A DNA stretch of 64,000 nt from contig JADJZB010000002.1 of the NCBI GenBank assembly GCA_016719485.1, positions 434,001 to 498,000 on the forward strand, written 5' to 3'. Both the position numbers and the translations under genes were made by a program. Of this stretch, positions 33,662 through 42,912 are shown piece by piece. The number at the start of each line of letters is the position of its first letter. Position 1 is the first letter of the stretch. Under the pieces are notes generated by a model, which worked only from the letters and a program-made list of their open reading frames with translations, was not told where the DNA came from and did no database searches. Source of the stretch: Holophagales bacterium (GTDB lineage: Bacteria > Acidobacteriota > Thermoanaerobaculia > UBA5066).

Positions 33662-33696
33662 CCGGGCCGGGGCCTCGCGGGCTCCGGCCCGGTTTT
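33662..33696 (+). terminator. Rho-independent terminator after the Cys-rich peptide gene
   Basis: Perfect 9-bp stem CCGGGCCGG / CCGGCCCGG followed directly by TTTT at 33693-33696. It lies 30 bases after the stop codon. Confidence 0.8.
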
Positions 33697-33718
33697 CGTC
33701 CCTCTCGTGGAGGCGCGC

Positions 33719-35116
33719 ATGAACCGTTCCGTGTGTCTGTCGCTGGGATTTCTCGTCGCTCTCTCCGGCTGCGCCCCGGCAGCCCGCGAAACGCCCGTCG
33801 CCGAAGCGACGCCGCGACCGGCGGCCACGACGACCCCGCCGTCTCCGGCGGCGAACGTCGTGACGGCCGAGATCCAGGCGGGAATCGAGAAGCACGTCGA
33901 GGCGGAGGTCGCGCGCGGGGACGGGTACTTCTCCCTGCCCTTCGAGAAGAAGACCCTTCGCCTCAAGCTCGTCCGCGTTCACACCGAGTACCTCTCCAGC
34001 CTCGGGCCGACGCGGCAGTTCGCGTGCGTCGACCTGGCCGACGTGAGCGGAGACGTCTACGACGTCGACTTCTTCCTGGACGGCGGGGCGGGCGACATGA
34101 AGGTGTCCGAGACGACCGTCCACAAGCTGAACGGCCAGCCCTACTACGCCTGGGAGCAGAAGGAAGACAAGACGTGGCACCGCGTCGAGGTCACGGGCGC
34201 GGCGGACGAGCACCTCGGGGTCCTGAAGGGCACCGACGCGTTCGAGTTCGTCTACAAGGCCACGCTTCCACAGATCCCGGCCCAGGCCCGAATGTGGCTG
34301 CCGATGCCCACGTCGGATGCCTATCAGACGGTCGAGGTCGTGTCGGTTCGAGCGCCCGGCCAGAGCCGTACGCTGAAGGATCGCGCACACGGAAACGAGG
34401 TCCTCTTCCTCGAGCTCGGACCGGGCGATTCCGGCAAGACGGTGGAGATGCGGTTCTCGGTGAAACGCAGGGAGAAGAGCGCCTACGCCGACGGCCGCCC
34501 TCGCCCGGGCGAGTTCCTCGAGCCCGAGCGTCTCGTTCCGACGAGCGAGAACTTCTCGAAGATCGCAGCGGAGACTCTCGCCGGCAAGAAGGGCGAGCTC
34601 GTCCGGGCGCGCGCCCTCTACGACCACGTCATCGACCGGATGCGCTACATGAAGTACGGCGAAGGCTGGGGCCAGGGAGACGCCGTCCGCGCCTGCAGCG
34701 CGGCCTCCGGCAACTGCACCGACTTCCACTCCTATTTCATCGCCCTCGCCCGCGCCGCCGGGATCCCGGCCCGCTTCGCCATCGGCGCCTCCATCCCGTC
34801 CGAGCGCAACGAGGGCGGAATCGACGGCTACCACTGCTGGGCGGAGTTCTGGGCCGAGGGGAAATGGTGGCCGGTGGACATCAGCGAGGCCGACAAGTAC
34901 ACGGCCCTCTCGACCTACTACTTCGGCCACCACCCGGCGAACCGCATCGAGCTGAGCCGTGGCCGTGACCTCGTCGTCGACCCCGCGCCCGCGTCGGGGC
35001 CGATCAACTTCCTCGCCTATCCCGTCCTCGAGGTCGCGGGCCAGCCGAAGAAGGCGAAAGTGGAGTTCAGCTTCGAGAGAGCCCACCCCCGTCCGTCGGG
35101 GGCCCGCAGCTCCTGA
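33719..35116 (+). CDS. Transglutaminase-like lipoprotein
   Basis: A 465-residue exported protein with lipobox LSGC (MNRSVCLSLGFLVALSGCAP) and a Pro/Thr/Ala-rich spacer to about residue 45. A long N-terminal domain without a recognised family comes next. A C-terminal papain-fold transglutaminase-like domain has all three catalytic positions: Cys333 in SGNCTDFHSYF, His372 in GYHCWAEFW and Asp387 in WWPVDISEA. Such domains can act as proteases, amidases or cross-linkers, and the substrate is unknown. It appears to be transcribed alone after the terminator at 33662-33696. Confidence 0.85.
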   Translation: MNRSVCLSLGFLVALSGCAPAARETPVAEATPRPAATTTPPSPAANVVTAEIQAGIEKHVEAEVARGDGYFSLPFEKKTLRLKLVRVHTEYLSSLGPTRQFACVDLADVSGDVYDVDFFLDGGAGDMKVSETTVHKLNGQPYYAWEQKEDKTWHRVEVTGAADEHLGVLKGTDAFEFVYKATLPQIPAQARMWLPMPTSDAYQTVEVVSVRAPGQSRTLKDRAHGNEVLFLELGPGDSGKTVEMRFSVKRREKSAYADGRPRPGEFLEPERLVPTSENFSKIAAETLAGKKGELVRARALYDHVIDRMRYMKYGEGWGQGDAVRACSAASGNCTDFHSYFIALARAAGIPARFAIGASIPSERNEGGIDGYHCWAEFWAEGKWWPVDISEADKYTALSTYYFGHHPANRIELSRGRDLVVDPAPASGPINFLAYPVLEVAGQPKKAKVEFSFERAHPRPSGARSS

Positions 35117-35158
35117 TCCTCCCGCCGGCACCGGTCCTCGCCCACCGACGTCCCGGCT

Positions 35159-35830
35159 TCACCCGAGGTGGGCGCGCAGGCGCTCGACGTCGGGGATGAC
35201 GAACCCGTCACCCTCGGTCAGGACGAGCCCCTCCTTGCCCCAGCGGCTCATGATCCGGATCGCCGTCTCGACCGTCGTCCCGGCGAGGTCGGCGATCTCC
35301 TGCCGGGTGAGCGCGAGAGAGATCGATGCTCCCTGCGCCTCCGCCTTTCCGGAGGAGACGACGAGGTCGAGAAGCGCCTGGGCCACCCGCGTCTCGACCG
35401 AGCCGGTCATCTCGGAGACCCTCTGCCCCAGCTGCACCTGCCGGTCCATCATCAGCTTCAGGAGCTGGCGGAGGATCTCCGGGTGCCTGTCGGTCAGGGA
35501 GAAGAACTCCCGCTCGGGGACGTGGACGATCGTCGACGGCTCGACGGCGATGGCGGTCCCCGGGTACGGCCGGCCCTCCCAGGCCGCGACGATGCCGACG
35601 GGGCTTCCCGCTCCGACGATCCGAAGGATGACGTTTCGCGCCGGCGTCGCTTTGACGATCTTCACGGTCCCGAGGGCCACGAACGACATCTCCTTGGCCC
35701 GGGTCCCCTCGACGAAGACCGTGTCGCCTCTCTCGCAAACCTGGAGGCGGCACACCTCGGCCAGCGCCCTCGCTTCGGCCGGGTTGAGGCAGCGGAACAG
35801 GACGATCCGTTCGAGAAGGGCGTGGGTCAC
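35159..35830 (-). CDS. CRP/FNR-family transcriptional regulator
   Basis: A 223-residue regulator. The N-terminal cyclic-nucleotide-binding-type beta roll spans residues ~10-120, a dimerisation helix ~115-150 (LLKLMMDRQVQLGQRVSEM), and a C-terminal winged helix ~165-223. The recognition helix TTVETAIRIMSRW keeps the Glu and Arg used by FNR-type proteins to read TGA half-sites, with Ile where FNR has Ser. Only three cysteines are present (residues 14, 26, 31) and no FNR-type cluster set, so an oxygen-sensing 4Fe-4S centre is unlikely. DNR-like haem or another ligand is possible. It lies about 2.4 kb from the third ATGAC-N4-GTCAT site and is the natural candidate for binding all three. No such dyad is seen before its own start. 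Confidence 0.9.
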   Translation of the reverse strand: MTHALLERIVLFRCLNPAEARALAEVCRLQVCERGDTVFVEGTRAKEMSFVALGTVKIVKATPARNVILRIVGAGSPVGIVAAWEGRPYPGTAIAVEPSTIVHVPEREFFSLTDRHPEILRQLLKLMMDRQVQLGQRVSEMTGSVETRVAQALLDLVVSSGKAEAQGASISLALTRQEIADLAGTTVETAIRIMSRWGKEGLVLTEGDGFVIPDVERLRAHLG

Positions 35831-35911
35831 GGCTCGCGGAGCGTGAGGATATCAGCCGGTCCTCCCCCCGACCCGCGCCCGGGCGGGACGGGCGGGTAAC
35901 ATCCCGGACGT

Positions 35912-37642
35912 TTGAAGGACTTCTCCCGCTTCCTCGCCTACTTCTCGCGCCGTCCGAAAGAGTACGTCCTCGGGTTCGGGACGATGGCCCTCTCGGCCGC
36001 GCTCTTCCTGGCGATGCCGCGACTCGTGAGGCACATTCTCGAATCGCTCGAGAAGGACCCCTCGCCCCGGCTCATCGCCCTCTCCTGCGCCGTGATCCTG
36101 GGCCTCGCCGCGGCGGACTCGATCCTCTTCTTCTTCACCCGGCGGATCCTGATCGGCGCCTCGCGCGACGTGGAGTTCGAGATGCGCGAGGACCTCTTCG
36201 CGCACCTCCTGAGGCTCCCTCCCCGCTGGCACCGCAAGAGCCGCGTGGGCGACGTCATGAGCCGCGCCGTCAACGACCTCTCGGCCGTGAGGATGATGAT
36301 CGGGCCGGGGATCATGCAGGCCGCGAACACGCTCGTCGTCGGGACGATCGCCGTGACGCTCATGGCGTTCGCGTCTCCGACACTCACCCTCGTGGCCCTC
36401 GCGATCCTCCCGTTCGTCGCCGTCGCGACGCAGGTCATGGGAAAGGTCACCCACCGGCGCTTCACGGCGATCCAGGAGTTCTTCAGCGAGATCTCGGCGA
36501 GCGCGCAGGAGAACATCAGCGGGGTGCGGCTCGTCCGCGCCTTCGCGCGCGAGGCGACCGAGGAGCGGCGCTTCGACGCGAAGAACCGCGAGTTCCGGAA
36601 GCGCAACCTGGGCCTCGCACGCCTGAACGCGCTCTACTTCCCGATGCTCCAGGCGCTCGTCGGCGCCGGCTTCGCCGCCGTCCTCTGGGTCGGCGGCCGG
36701 AAGATCCTCGCGGGCGAGCTGACCGTTCCCCGGTACGTCGAGTTCAACCTCTACCTCATGGAGCTCGTCTGGCCCGCGATCGCGCTCGGCTGGGTCGTGA
36801 ACCTCTGGCAGCGCGGGTCGGCCTCCTGGAACCGGATGGCCGAGCTCTGGGCCGCCGAGCCGCTCGCCGCCGAGAGCGCCGACGGGCCGCTCCCCGGCGG
36901 GACGCTCGAGGTGAAGGGCCTGACCTTCTCCTACGACGACGGCCCGCCCGTCCTCCGGAACGTCTCCCTCACGGTGGAGCCGGGGACGACGGTCGCCCTC
37001 GTCGGGCGGACCGGCTCGGGCAAGTCGACGCTCCTGAACCTCCTGCTGCGGCTGGAGGAGCCCCCGTTCGGCGCGATCCGGCTCGGGGGGCGCGACCTGC
37101 GCGAGACGCCCCTGCCGCTCCTGCGGCGCGCCCTCGTCGCCGTGCCGCAGGAGACGTTCCTCTTCTCCGACACGCTCGCGAACAACATCGCGATCGGCCG
37201 GCCCGGGGCGTCGCGCGCCGAGATCGAGCGCGCGGCCCTCGAAGCCGGCCTCGGCCCCGACCTCGCGACCTTCCCGAAGGGGCTCGAGACGCTCGTCGGC
37301 GAGCGCGGCATCACCCTCTCGGGCGGGCAGAAGCAGCGGACCGCCCTCGCCCGGGCGCTCCTCGCGGACGCTGGGTTCCTCGTCCTGGACGACGCGTTCT
37401 CCTCCGTCGACACCGAGACCGAAGAGAAGATCCTCGAGGCCGTGAAGGCCCGGTCGGGCACGCGGACCGTCTTCCTCGTCTCGCACCGCCTCTCCACGAT
37501 CCAGCACGCCGACGTCGTCATCGTTCTCGAGAAGGGGCGCGTCGCCGAGACGGGGACGCACGAGGAGCTCCTCCGGGCCGGGGGCCTCTACGCGGAGCTG
37601 GCCGAGCGCCAGCGCCTCTCGGACGAAGTGGAGGCGGCGTAG
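35912..37642 (+). CDS. ABC exporter half-transporter (MsbA/MdlA-like), first of a pair
   Basis: A 576-residue membrane protein with six transmembrane helices (residues ~15-290) fused to an ATPase domain. Walker A is VGRTGSGKST near 365, the Q-loop AVPQETFLFSD, the signature LSGGQKQRTALARA, Walker B FLVLDDAFSSVDTETE, and the H-loop VSHRLSTIQHAD. Asp-Asp replaces the usual Asp-Glu after Walker B. This marks a degenerate nucleotide site, typical of one half of a heterodimeric exporter. The start is a TTG at 35912 with a poor ribosome-binding site but a natural N-terminus. It ends two bases before the partner gene. The substrate is unknown. Confidence 0.9.
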   Translation: MKDFSRFLAYFSRRPKEYVLGFGTMALSAALFLAMPRLVRHILESLEKDPSPRLIALSCAVILGLAAADSILFFFTRRILIGASRDVEFEMREDLFAHLLRLPPRWHRKSRVGDVMSRAVNDLSAVRMMIGPGIMQAANTLVVGTIAVTLMAFASPTLTLVALAILPFVAVATQVMGKVTHRRFTAIQEFFSEISASAQENISGVRLVRAFAREATEERRFDAKNREFRKRNLGLARLNALYFPMLQALVGAGFAAVLWVGGRKILAGELTVPRYVEFNLYLMELVWPAIALGWVVNLWQRGSASWNRMAELWAAEPLAAESADGPLPGGTLEVKGLTFSYDDGPPVLRNVSLTVEPGTTVALVGRTGSGKSTLLNLLLRLEEPPFGAIRLGGRDLRETPLPLLRRALVAVPQETFLFSDTLANNIAIGRPGASRAEIERAALEAGLGPDLATFPKGLETLVGERGITLSGGQKQRTALARALLADAGFLVLDDAFSSVDTETEEKILEAVKARSGTRTVFLVSHRLSTIQHADVVIVLEKGRVAETGTHEELLRAGGLYAELAERQRLSDEVEAA

Positions 37643-37644
37643 CC

Positions 37645-39502
37645 GTGGCCGAGCACGTTGCCGAGGACGAGGCCCAGGGACGCGGTTTCGACAGGGGCCT
37701 CCTCCGCCGTCTCTTCTCGCTCGCACTCCCCTACAAGGGCTACGCGGGCGGCGCCCTCGTCGTCCTCTTCCTCGAATCGGTCGCGCAGCTCGCGGGTCCC
37801 CTCCTGACGGGCGCCGCCATCGACCTCGTCTTCTCCGAGAAGGCGGGCCCTCCGGAAGGCGGGGCGGCCTTCGTCGGCCGGTTTCTCGAGACGCTCGGCC
37901 TCGAATCCCGCGGCGCGGCGGCCCTCGACGCGATCGCCGGCCTCTACCTCCTCTCCGTCCTCGCGACGTTCGGCTTCATGTTCCTGATGGTCGAGTGGAC
38001 CTCCCGGATGGGCCAGGGGGTGATGTTCGACCTGAGGACGCGGATCTTCGGGAACCTGCAGCGGGCCGACGTCGCCCTCTACGACCGAACACCCGTCGGG
38101 CGGCTGATGACGCGCCTGACGACCGACGTCGACGCCCTGAACGAGCTGTTCACGTCGGGGTTCGTCTCCCTCCTCGGGGACCTCGCCGTCCTCGGCGGCA
38201 TCGTGGCGATCCTCTATGCCCTCGACCCGACGCTCGCGACGATCACGCTCGGCGTCCTGATCCCGATGGCCCTCGTGACGAACTGGTTCCGGAAGGGGGC
38301 GCGGGACACCTACCGCCGGGTGCGCGTGAGGATCGCCCGCGTGAACTCCTTCCTGCAGGAGCACCTCTCGGGGATCGCCGTCGTCCAGCTCTTCCGGCGC
38401 GAGGAGGCGGCCCGGGGTTCATTCCGCACGGTGAACGACGACCATCGCGTCGCGAACCTCGATTCGATCTTCTATTACTCGGTCTTCTACCCCGCGCTGG
38501 ACTTCCTCTCTGCAGTGGGGATGGCGGCCATCCTCTGGTGGGGCGGCGGCGAGGTCATCCAGGGGACGATGACGATCGGCGCCGTCGTCACCTTCCTGCA
38601 GTACTCCAAGAGGTTCTACCGGCCGCTCATGGACCTCTCGGAGAAGTACAACATCCTCCAGGCGGCGATGGCTTCCTCCGAGAGGATCTTTCAGCTTCTC
38701 GACGAGGCCCCGAAGATCGCGGCACCGCCCTCCCCCGGCTCCGGTCCCGCGGCCCCTCCGGGGCGAGATCGAGTTCGATCACGTACGGTTCGGTTACAAG
38801 CCCGACGAGGAGGTCCTGAAGGGGGTCTCGTTCCGCGCCGAGCCGGGCGAGACGATCGCCCTCGTCGGTGCGACGGGCTCGGGGAAGTCGACGATCGTCA
38901 GCCTCCTCCTGCGCTTCTACGACGTCACGAACGGCGCGGTCCGCGTGGACGGCGGCGACGTGAGGAGCTTCGACCCGTCGGCCTTCCGGGACGGCTTCGG
39001 CATCGTCCTGCAGGACACGTTCCTCTTCACCGGGACGATCGCCGAGAACGTGGCGTTCTTCGACCCTGCGATGCCGCGCGAGACGGTCGAGCGCGCGTGC
39101 CTCGACGTCGGCCTCGGTCCGCTGCTCGAGCGCCTCCCCGACGGTCTCGACACGAAGCTGACGGAACGCGGCGGCGGGCTCTCCGTGGGCGAGAAGCAGC
39201 TCGTCTCGTTCGCCCGTGCCCTCGCCCGCGACCCGCGCATCCTCATCCTCGACGAGGCGACCTCGAGCGTCGACCCCGAGACCGAGGCCGTCATCGAGAA
39301 GGCCGTAGACCGGCTCCTCTCGGGACGCACCTCCGTCGTCGTCGCCCACCGCCTCTCGACGATCGTGCGCGCCGACCGGATCCTCGTCCTGGCGCACGGC
39401 GAGGTCCGCGAGTCGGGGACGCACGCCGAGCTCCTCGTGAAGGGCGGCCTCTACGCCCGCCTCTACGCCCTTCAGCTCAAGGACAGGGAAGCGGCGGCGT
39501 AA
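37645..39502 (+). CDS. ABC exporter half-transporter (MdlB-like), second of a pair, one apparent frameshift
   Basis: The transmembrane part (GTG start at 37645, six helices to about residue 330) is in one frame. The ATPase part is in the next: GEIEFDHVRFGYKPDEEVLK, Walker A VGATGSGKST, Q-loop IVLQDTFLFTG, signature LSVGEKQLVSFARA, Walker B ILILDEATSSVDPETE and switch VAHRLST. The frames meet near 38752-38765, in GGCCCCTCCGGGGCGAG. Removing one C restores a continuous protein of about 618 residues. This half keeps the catalytic Glu after Walker B, complementing the degenerate first half. The shift lies in a C-run and is probably an assembly error. Confidence 0.85.
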
Positions 39503-39578
39503 GCCACCGATCGCATCGTCTCAGCGCGAGGACACCGGTCCGTGCACGATTCCTGCATACCGCTCGACGGAGAAGTGA

Positions 39579-40868
39579 ATGATCGCCTTCGTAACCCTCT
39601 TTCTCGGCATCGCTCTGGGCGTGCACCCCGTCGAGCTTTCGGCCGGGGCGGAGGTCGCCCGGATCGAGCTCTACATCGATGGAGCGAGAGCGGTCGAGCT
39701 CGGGCCCCCCTGGACGGCGACGATCGACCTCGGCGGCGAGATCGCACCTCACGAGCTCGTGGCCGTAGCCTTCGACGGAGCCGGCCGGCGGCTCGGCGAG
39801 GCGCGACAGTGGCTCAACCGGGCGACGTCGGCCGCGGAGGCGGCCTTCGTTCTCGAGCGCGACCGCGCCGGCCAGGCGACGACGGCCCGCCTCGTCTGGC
39901 GCTGCCTCGAGAGCCCCGATCCGACGGCGATCTCCGTTTCGTTCGACGGCCAGCCCCTCGAGGTCGTGACTCCCGAGCGGTTCCCGCTTCCTGCCCATGC
40001 GCCGGGGGCCGCGCACGTCCTCCTCGCAGACCTGACCTTTCCCGGCGGAATCACCGCGACGGCCGTCGCGAGCTTCGGCGGGACGAAAAAGGACGACGCC
40101 CTTCAGGAGCTCACCGCCGTCCCCGTTCGCATCTCTCAGGGGGCCCGGCCACCGAAGGTCGAGCAGATGGACGGCTGGTTCGAAGCCGGTGGGCAGATCC
40201 TGCGCGTCGCAGGCGTCGAGGAGGGCCCGGCCGAGGTCGTCTTCGTCCTTGCGGGTTCGGTCCGCGAAGAGCTCCGGCGTCTCGCCTCCGAGGACTTCTT
40301 TCCGTTCCCGTGGCCGCGGCCAAAGCCCCTGGAGCTCGCCACGCGGAGTCGCTTCCACTTCATGTCCACGGTGCCGCAGGAGATCCGCAGGTCGGGGAAC
40401 TCCACGCGCCTCTATCCCTCGTCCGACGAGTACACGCCCGCGAAAGAGTCGTTCCTGCGACTTGGCAAGGAGGTCTTCCTGGGCGAAGCCGAGGCCCCCC
40501 CCAGGATCGCCGAGGCGGTCGCCGCGTCCGGCCTCGCCGCCACCCGGCGCGAACGCCGCCGGGCCGTCGTCCTCCTCCTCGGTCCCGACGCCCGCGACGA
40601 GAGCGCCTTCGACGCCGCCCGCGCCCGGAGGTACCTCGCGAGGATCCGGGTCCCCTTCCACGTGTGGCGCGTCTCGGCGGAGCGCAGCGCCGCGCACGAC
40701 GCCTGGCCCGGCGCTCTCGACGCCTCGACCATCGAAGGCCTGGGCAGGGCCTTCGGGGTTCTCCGGGCGGACCTGGCGTCGCAGCGCGTCGTCTGGGTGG
40801 AGGGCCGTCTCCTCCCGTCGACCGTCGGCGTGACCCCAGGGGCACGGGGCATCGTGGCCGTGCGGTGA
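39579..40868 (+). CDS. Exported protein of unknown function
   Basis: A 429-residue protein with a hydrophobic N-terminus (IAFVTLFLGIALGV). A beta-rich domain at about residues 20-140 (RIELYIDGARAVELGPPWTATIDLG) looks like a Big/FN3-type sandwich. In the C-terminal half, RRAVVLLLGPDARDESAFDAARARRYL with IRVPFHVWRVS recalls the VWFA-related proteins common in Acidobacteria, but the metal-site motif is not clear. No confident family. It stands alone between the ABC exporter and the YaiI-family gene. A weak sigma-54-like sequence lies just upstream (39542-39557, 9 of 12). Confidence 0.6.
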   Translation: MIAFVTLFLGIALGVHPVELSAGAEVARIELYIDGARAVELGPPWTATIDLGGEIAPHELVAVAFDGAGRRLGEARQWLNRATSAAEAAFVLERDRAGQATTARLVWRCLESPDPTAISVSFDGQPLEVVTPERFPLPAHAPGAAHVLLADLTFPGGITATAVASFGGTKKDDALQELTAVPVRISQGARPPKVEQMDGWFEAGGQILRVAGVEEGPAEVVFVLAGSVREELRRLASEDFFPFPWPRPKPLELATRSRFHFMSTVPQEIRRSGNSTRLYPSSDEYTPAKESFLRLGKEVFLGEAEAPPRIAEAVAASGLAATRRERRRAVVLLLGPDARDESAFDAARARRYLARIRVPFHVWRVSAERSAAHDAWPGALDASTIEGLGRAFGVLRADLASQRVVWVEGRLLPSTVGVTPGARGIVAVR

Positions 40869-40917
40869 GGCCGTCGATCCTGGCCTCTCGGGAAGGCGGC
40901 AGCGTAGGCTCTGCCGG

Positions 40918-41397
40918 GTGACGACAGCCGCCCCCTCGATCCGGATCTACGTGGACGCCGACGCCTGCCCCGTGAAGGACGAGGTCTTTCGGGTCGCGAA
41001 GCGCTACGGCCTCGGGGTCTTCGTCGTCTCGAACGGGAGGATCCGCGTACCCGACGACCCGTCGGTCGAGATGGTCGTCGTGAGCGGGCACTTCGACGCG
41101 GCGGACGCCTGGATCGCCGAGCGGGTCACCGAGGCCGACGTCGCCGTGACGTCGGACATTCCGCTGGCCTCGCTCTGCCTCGCGAAGGGTGCCCGGGTGC
41201 TGGATCCGAAGGGAAAGGTCTTCACGCCGGAGTCGATCGGCGACGCCCTGGCGAACCGCGAGCTGATGGCCTACCTCCGCGACACCGGGGACATCACCGG
41301 CGGCCCGGCCCCGTTCGAGGCCCGGGATCGGTCCCGCTTCCTGCAGAAGCTGGACGAGATCGTCCAGTCCCTGCTCAAGGCGACCCGCCAGAGGTGA
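40918..41397 (+). CDS. YaiI/YqxD family protein (UPF0178, DUF188)
   Basis: A 159-residue cytoplasmic protein with the family's diagnostic motifs: IYVDADACPVKDEVFRVA at the N-terminus, VVSGHFDAADAWIAE, TSDIPLASLCLAKGARVLDPKG, and the C-terminal RSRFLQKLDEIVQ. The PIN-like aspartates (DADACPVK, TSDIPLA) suggest a nuclease-related fold. The function is unproven. It starts at GTG 40918. Length is normal. Confidence 0.93.
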   Translation: MTTAAPSIRIYVDADACPVKDEVFRVAKRYGLGVFVVSNGRIRVPDDPSVEMVVVSGHFDAADAWIAERVTEADVAVTSDIPLASLCLAKGARVLDPKGKVFTPESIGDALANRELMAYLRDTGDITGGPAPFEARDRSRFLQKLDEIVQSLLKATRQR

Positions 41398-41490
41398 AGG
41401 AGCCGCCCCCGCGGCGTATGATCGCCAGTCGGGCGGGGTGCGGCGGTGTGCCTCGCGGCGCCCGGGCACCTCGCGCAAGGAGAACCACCT

Positions 41491-42912
41491 TTGACGAGGC
41501 GCTCCCGGCTCCCCCGCTTCACCTCATCGCTCGCCTGCACCGCGGCCTGTGTGGCGCTGTCCTTCGTCCTCGCGGCTGCGGCGGAGGCGGCCGACATCTC
41601 GCTCCCCGAGGCACGTTCGCGGATGCGCACGAGCCACGAGGCTCTCAAGGCCGCCGGGTACGAGGTCCGCGAGCGCGCGGCGGAGGTGGGCGCCGCGAAC
41701 GCGCTCCTCTGGCCGAAGCTCGAGGCAAACGCACGCATCACCCGGATGGACGGGCCGATCGTCATCGACCTCGAGCCCGTCCGGCAGGTGATCCTCGCCC
41801 TACACCCCGCCGTCCCGGGTGCTGCGGTCCCGCCCTTCCTCCTCGACGTTCAGGACGAGCTGTTCGGGCGGGCCGACGTGAGGCTCACGTGGCCCCTCTT
41901 CACGGGCGGAAAGATCGACGCGGCCCGATCGGCCGCGGACGCGCGAAAGGCCGACGCCGAGGCCTCGCTCAGGACAGTGGACGAGAGCCTCTCGACAGAG
42001 CTCGTCCGGCGCTACTTCGGCACTCGTCTCGCGCGGAAGGCTCGGGACGTGCGGGCCGGGGTCCTCTCGGCCCTGGACGAGCACGTCCGGGACGCGCGGC
42101 GGCTCGAGGAGGAGGGATTCCTCTCGCGCGCCGAGCGGCTGCACGCCGACGTCGCGAGAAGCGACGCCGATCGCGAGCTCAAGGGGGCCGAGCACGACCT
42201 CGCCCTCGCCCGGGAGGCCCTCGCGAACATCCTGACCCTGCCCGGCGAGGAAGGCCCCGCCCTCGACGCCACGACCCCTCTCTTCGTCGTGAAGGACCTT
42301 CCCCCGCTCGAGGAGCTGAAGAGGGACGCCCTCGTCGCGAATCCCTCCCTCGCACGCCTCGCCGCCGCCGGCTCCCTTGCCGGTGCGGGGCTGGCGGCCG
42401 AGAGCGCCCGCTGGTACCCCGACATCGCCGCCTTCGGCTTCCGCGAGCTTCACGAGCGCGGCCTGACGCTCCTCGACCCGACCTGGGCGGCAGGCCTCAC
42501 GGCCCGCTGGACCCTCTTCGACGGGTTCGGCCGGGAGAAGAGCATCGTGGCCGCACGCGAGCGCAGTGCCCGCGTCGAGGCCCTCTCGAGCCGCGCCCGG
42601 CGCGACGTCGAGACGCTCGTGGAGAAGCGCTACCGCGAGTCGCGGAAGGCGCTCGAGCAGGTGGAGGCCTTCGGGGCGGCGCTCGAGCTCGGCCGCGAGA
42701 ACGTGCGCGTGAGGACGCGCGCCTTCGAGGAGGGCGTGGCGACGTCCCTCGACGTCGTCGACGCCCGGCTCTCCCTGGCCCGCGTCGAGCTCGGGCGCCT
42801 CGCGGCGGCCCGCGACTTCGACGTCGCCCTCGCCGAGCTGCTGGAAGCGGCCGGACAGTCCGAACGGTACGAGGCGCTCCGCGCGAGCGCCTCGGGAGAC
42901 GTGGAGAAATGA
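41491..42912 (+). CDS. TolC-family outer membrane efflux protein
   Basis: A 473-residue protein with a signal peptide (SLACTAACVALSFVLAAAAEA) and two outer-membrane-efflux repeats with long coiled-coil helices rich in Ala/Arg/Glu. Examples are DARRLEEEGFLSRAERLHADVARSDADRE and, in the second repeat, VRTRAFEEGVATSLDVVDARLSLA, the usual TolC hallmark. The TTG start at 41491 is supported by AAGGAG eight bases before it. A TATGAT at 41417-41422 could be its -10 element. It is the first gene of an efflux operon and overlaps the HlyD gene by four bases. Confidence 0.9.
   Translation: MTRRSRLPRFTSSLACTAACVALSFVLAAAAEAADISLPEARSRMRTSHEALKAAGYEVRERAAEVGAANALLWPKLEANARITRMDGPIVIDLEPVRQVILALHPAVPGAAVPPFLLDVQDELFGRADVRLTWPLFTGGKIDAARSAADARKADAEASLRTVDESLSTELVRRYFGTRLARKARDVRAGVLSALDEHVRDARRLEEEGFLSRAERLHADVARSDADRELKGAEHDLALAREALANILTLPGEEGPALDATTPLFVVKDLPPLEELKRDALVANPSLARLAAAGSLAGAGLAAESARWYPDIAAFGFRELHERGLTLLDPTWAAGLTARWTLFDGFGREKSIVAARERSARVEALSSRARRDVETLVEKRYRESRKALEQVEAFGAALELGRENVRVRTRAFEEGVATSLDVVDARLSLARVELGRLAAARDFDVALAELLEAAGQSERYEALRASASGDVEK

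Noticed and set aside
39542..39557. GTGCACG-ATTC-CTGCA before the unknown exported gene as a sigma-54 promoter
   Set aside because: Only 9 of 12 positions, the -24 GG is TG and the first T of TTGC is lost. Too weak to list as a feature.
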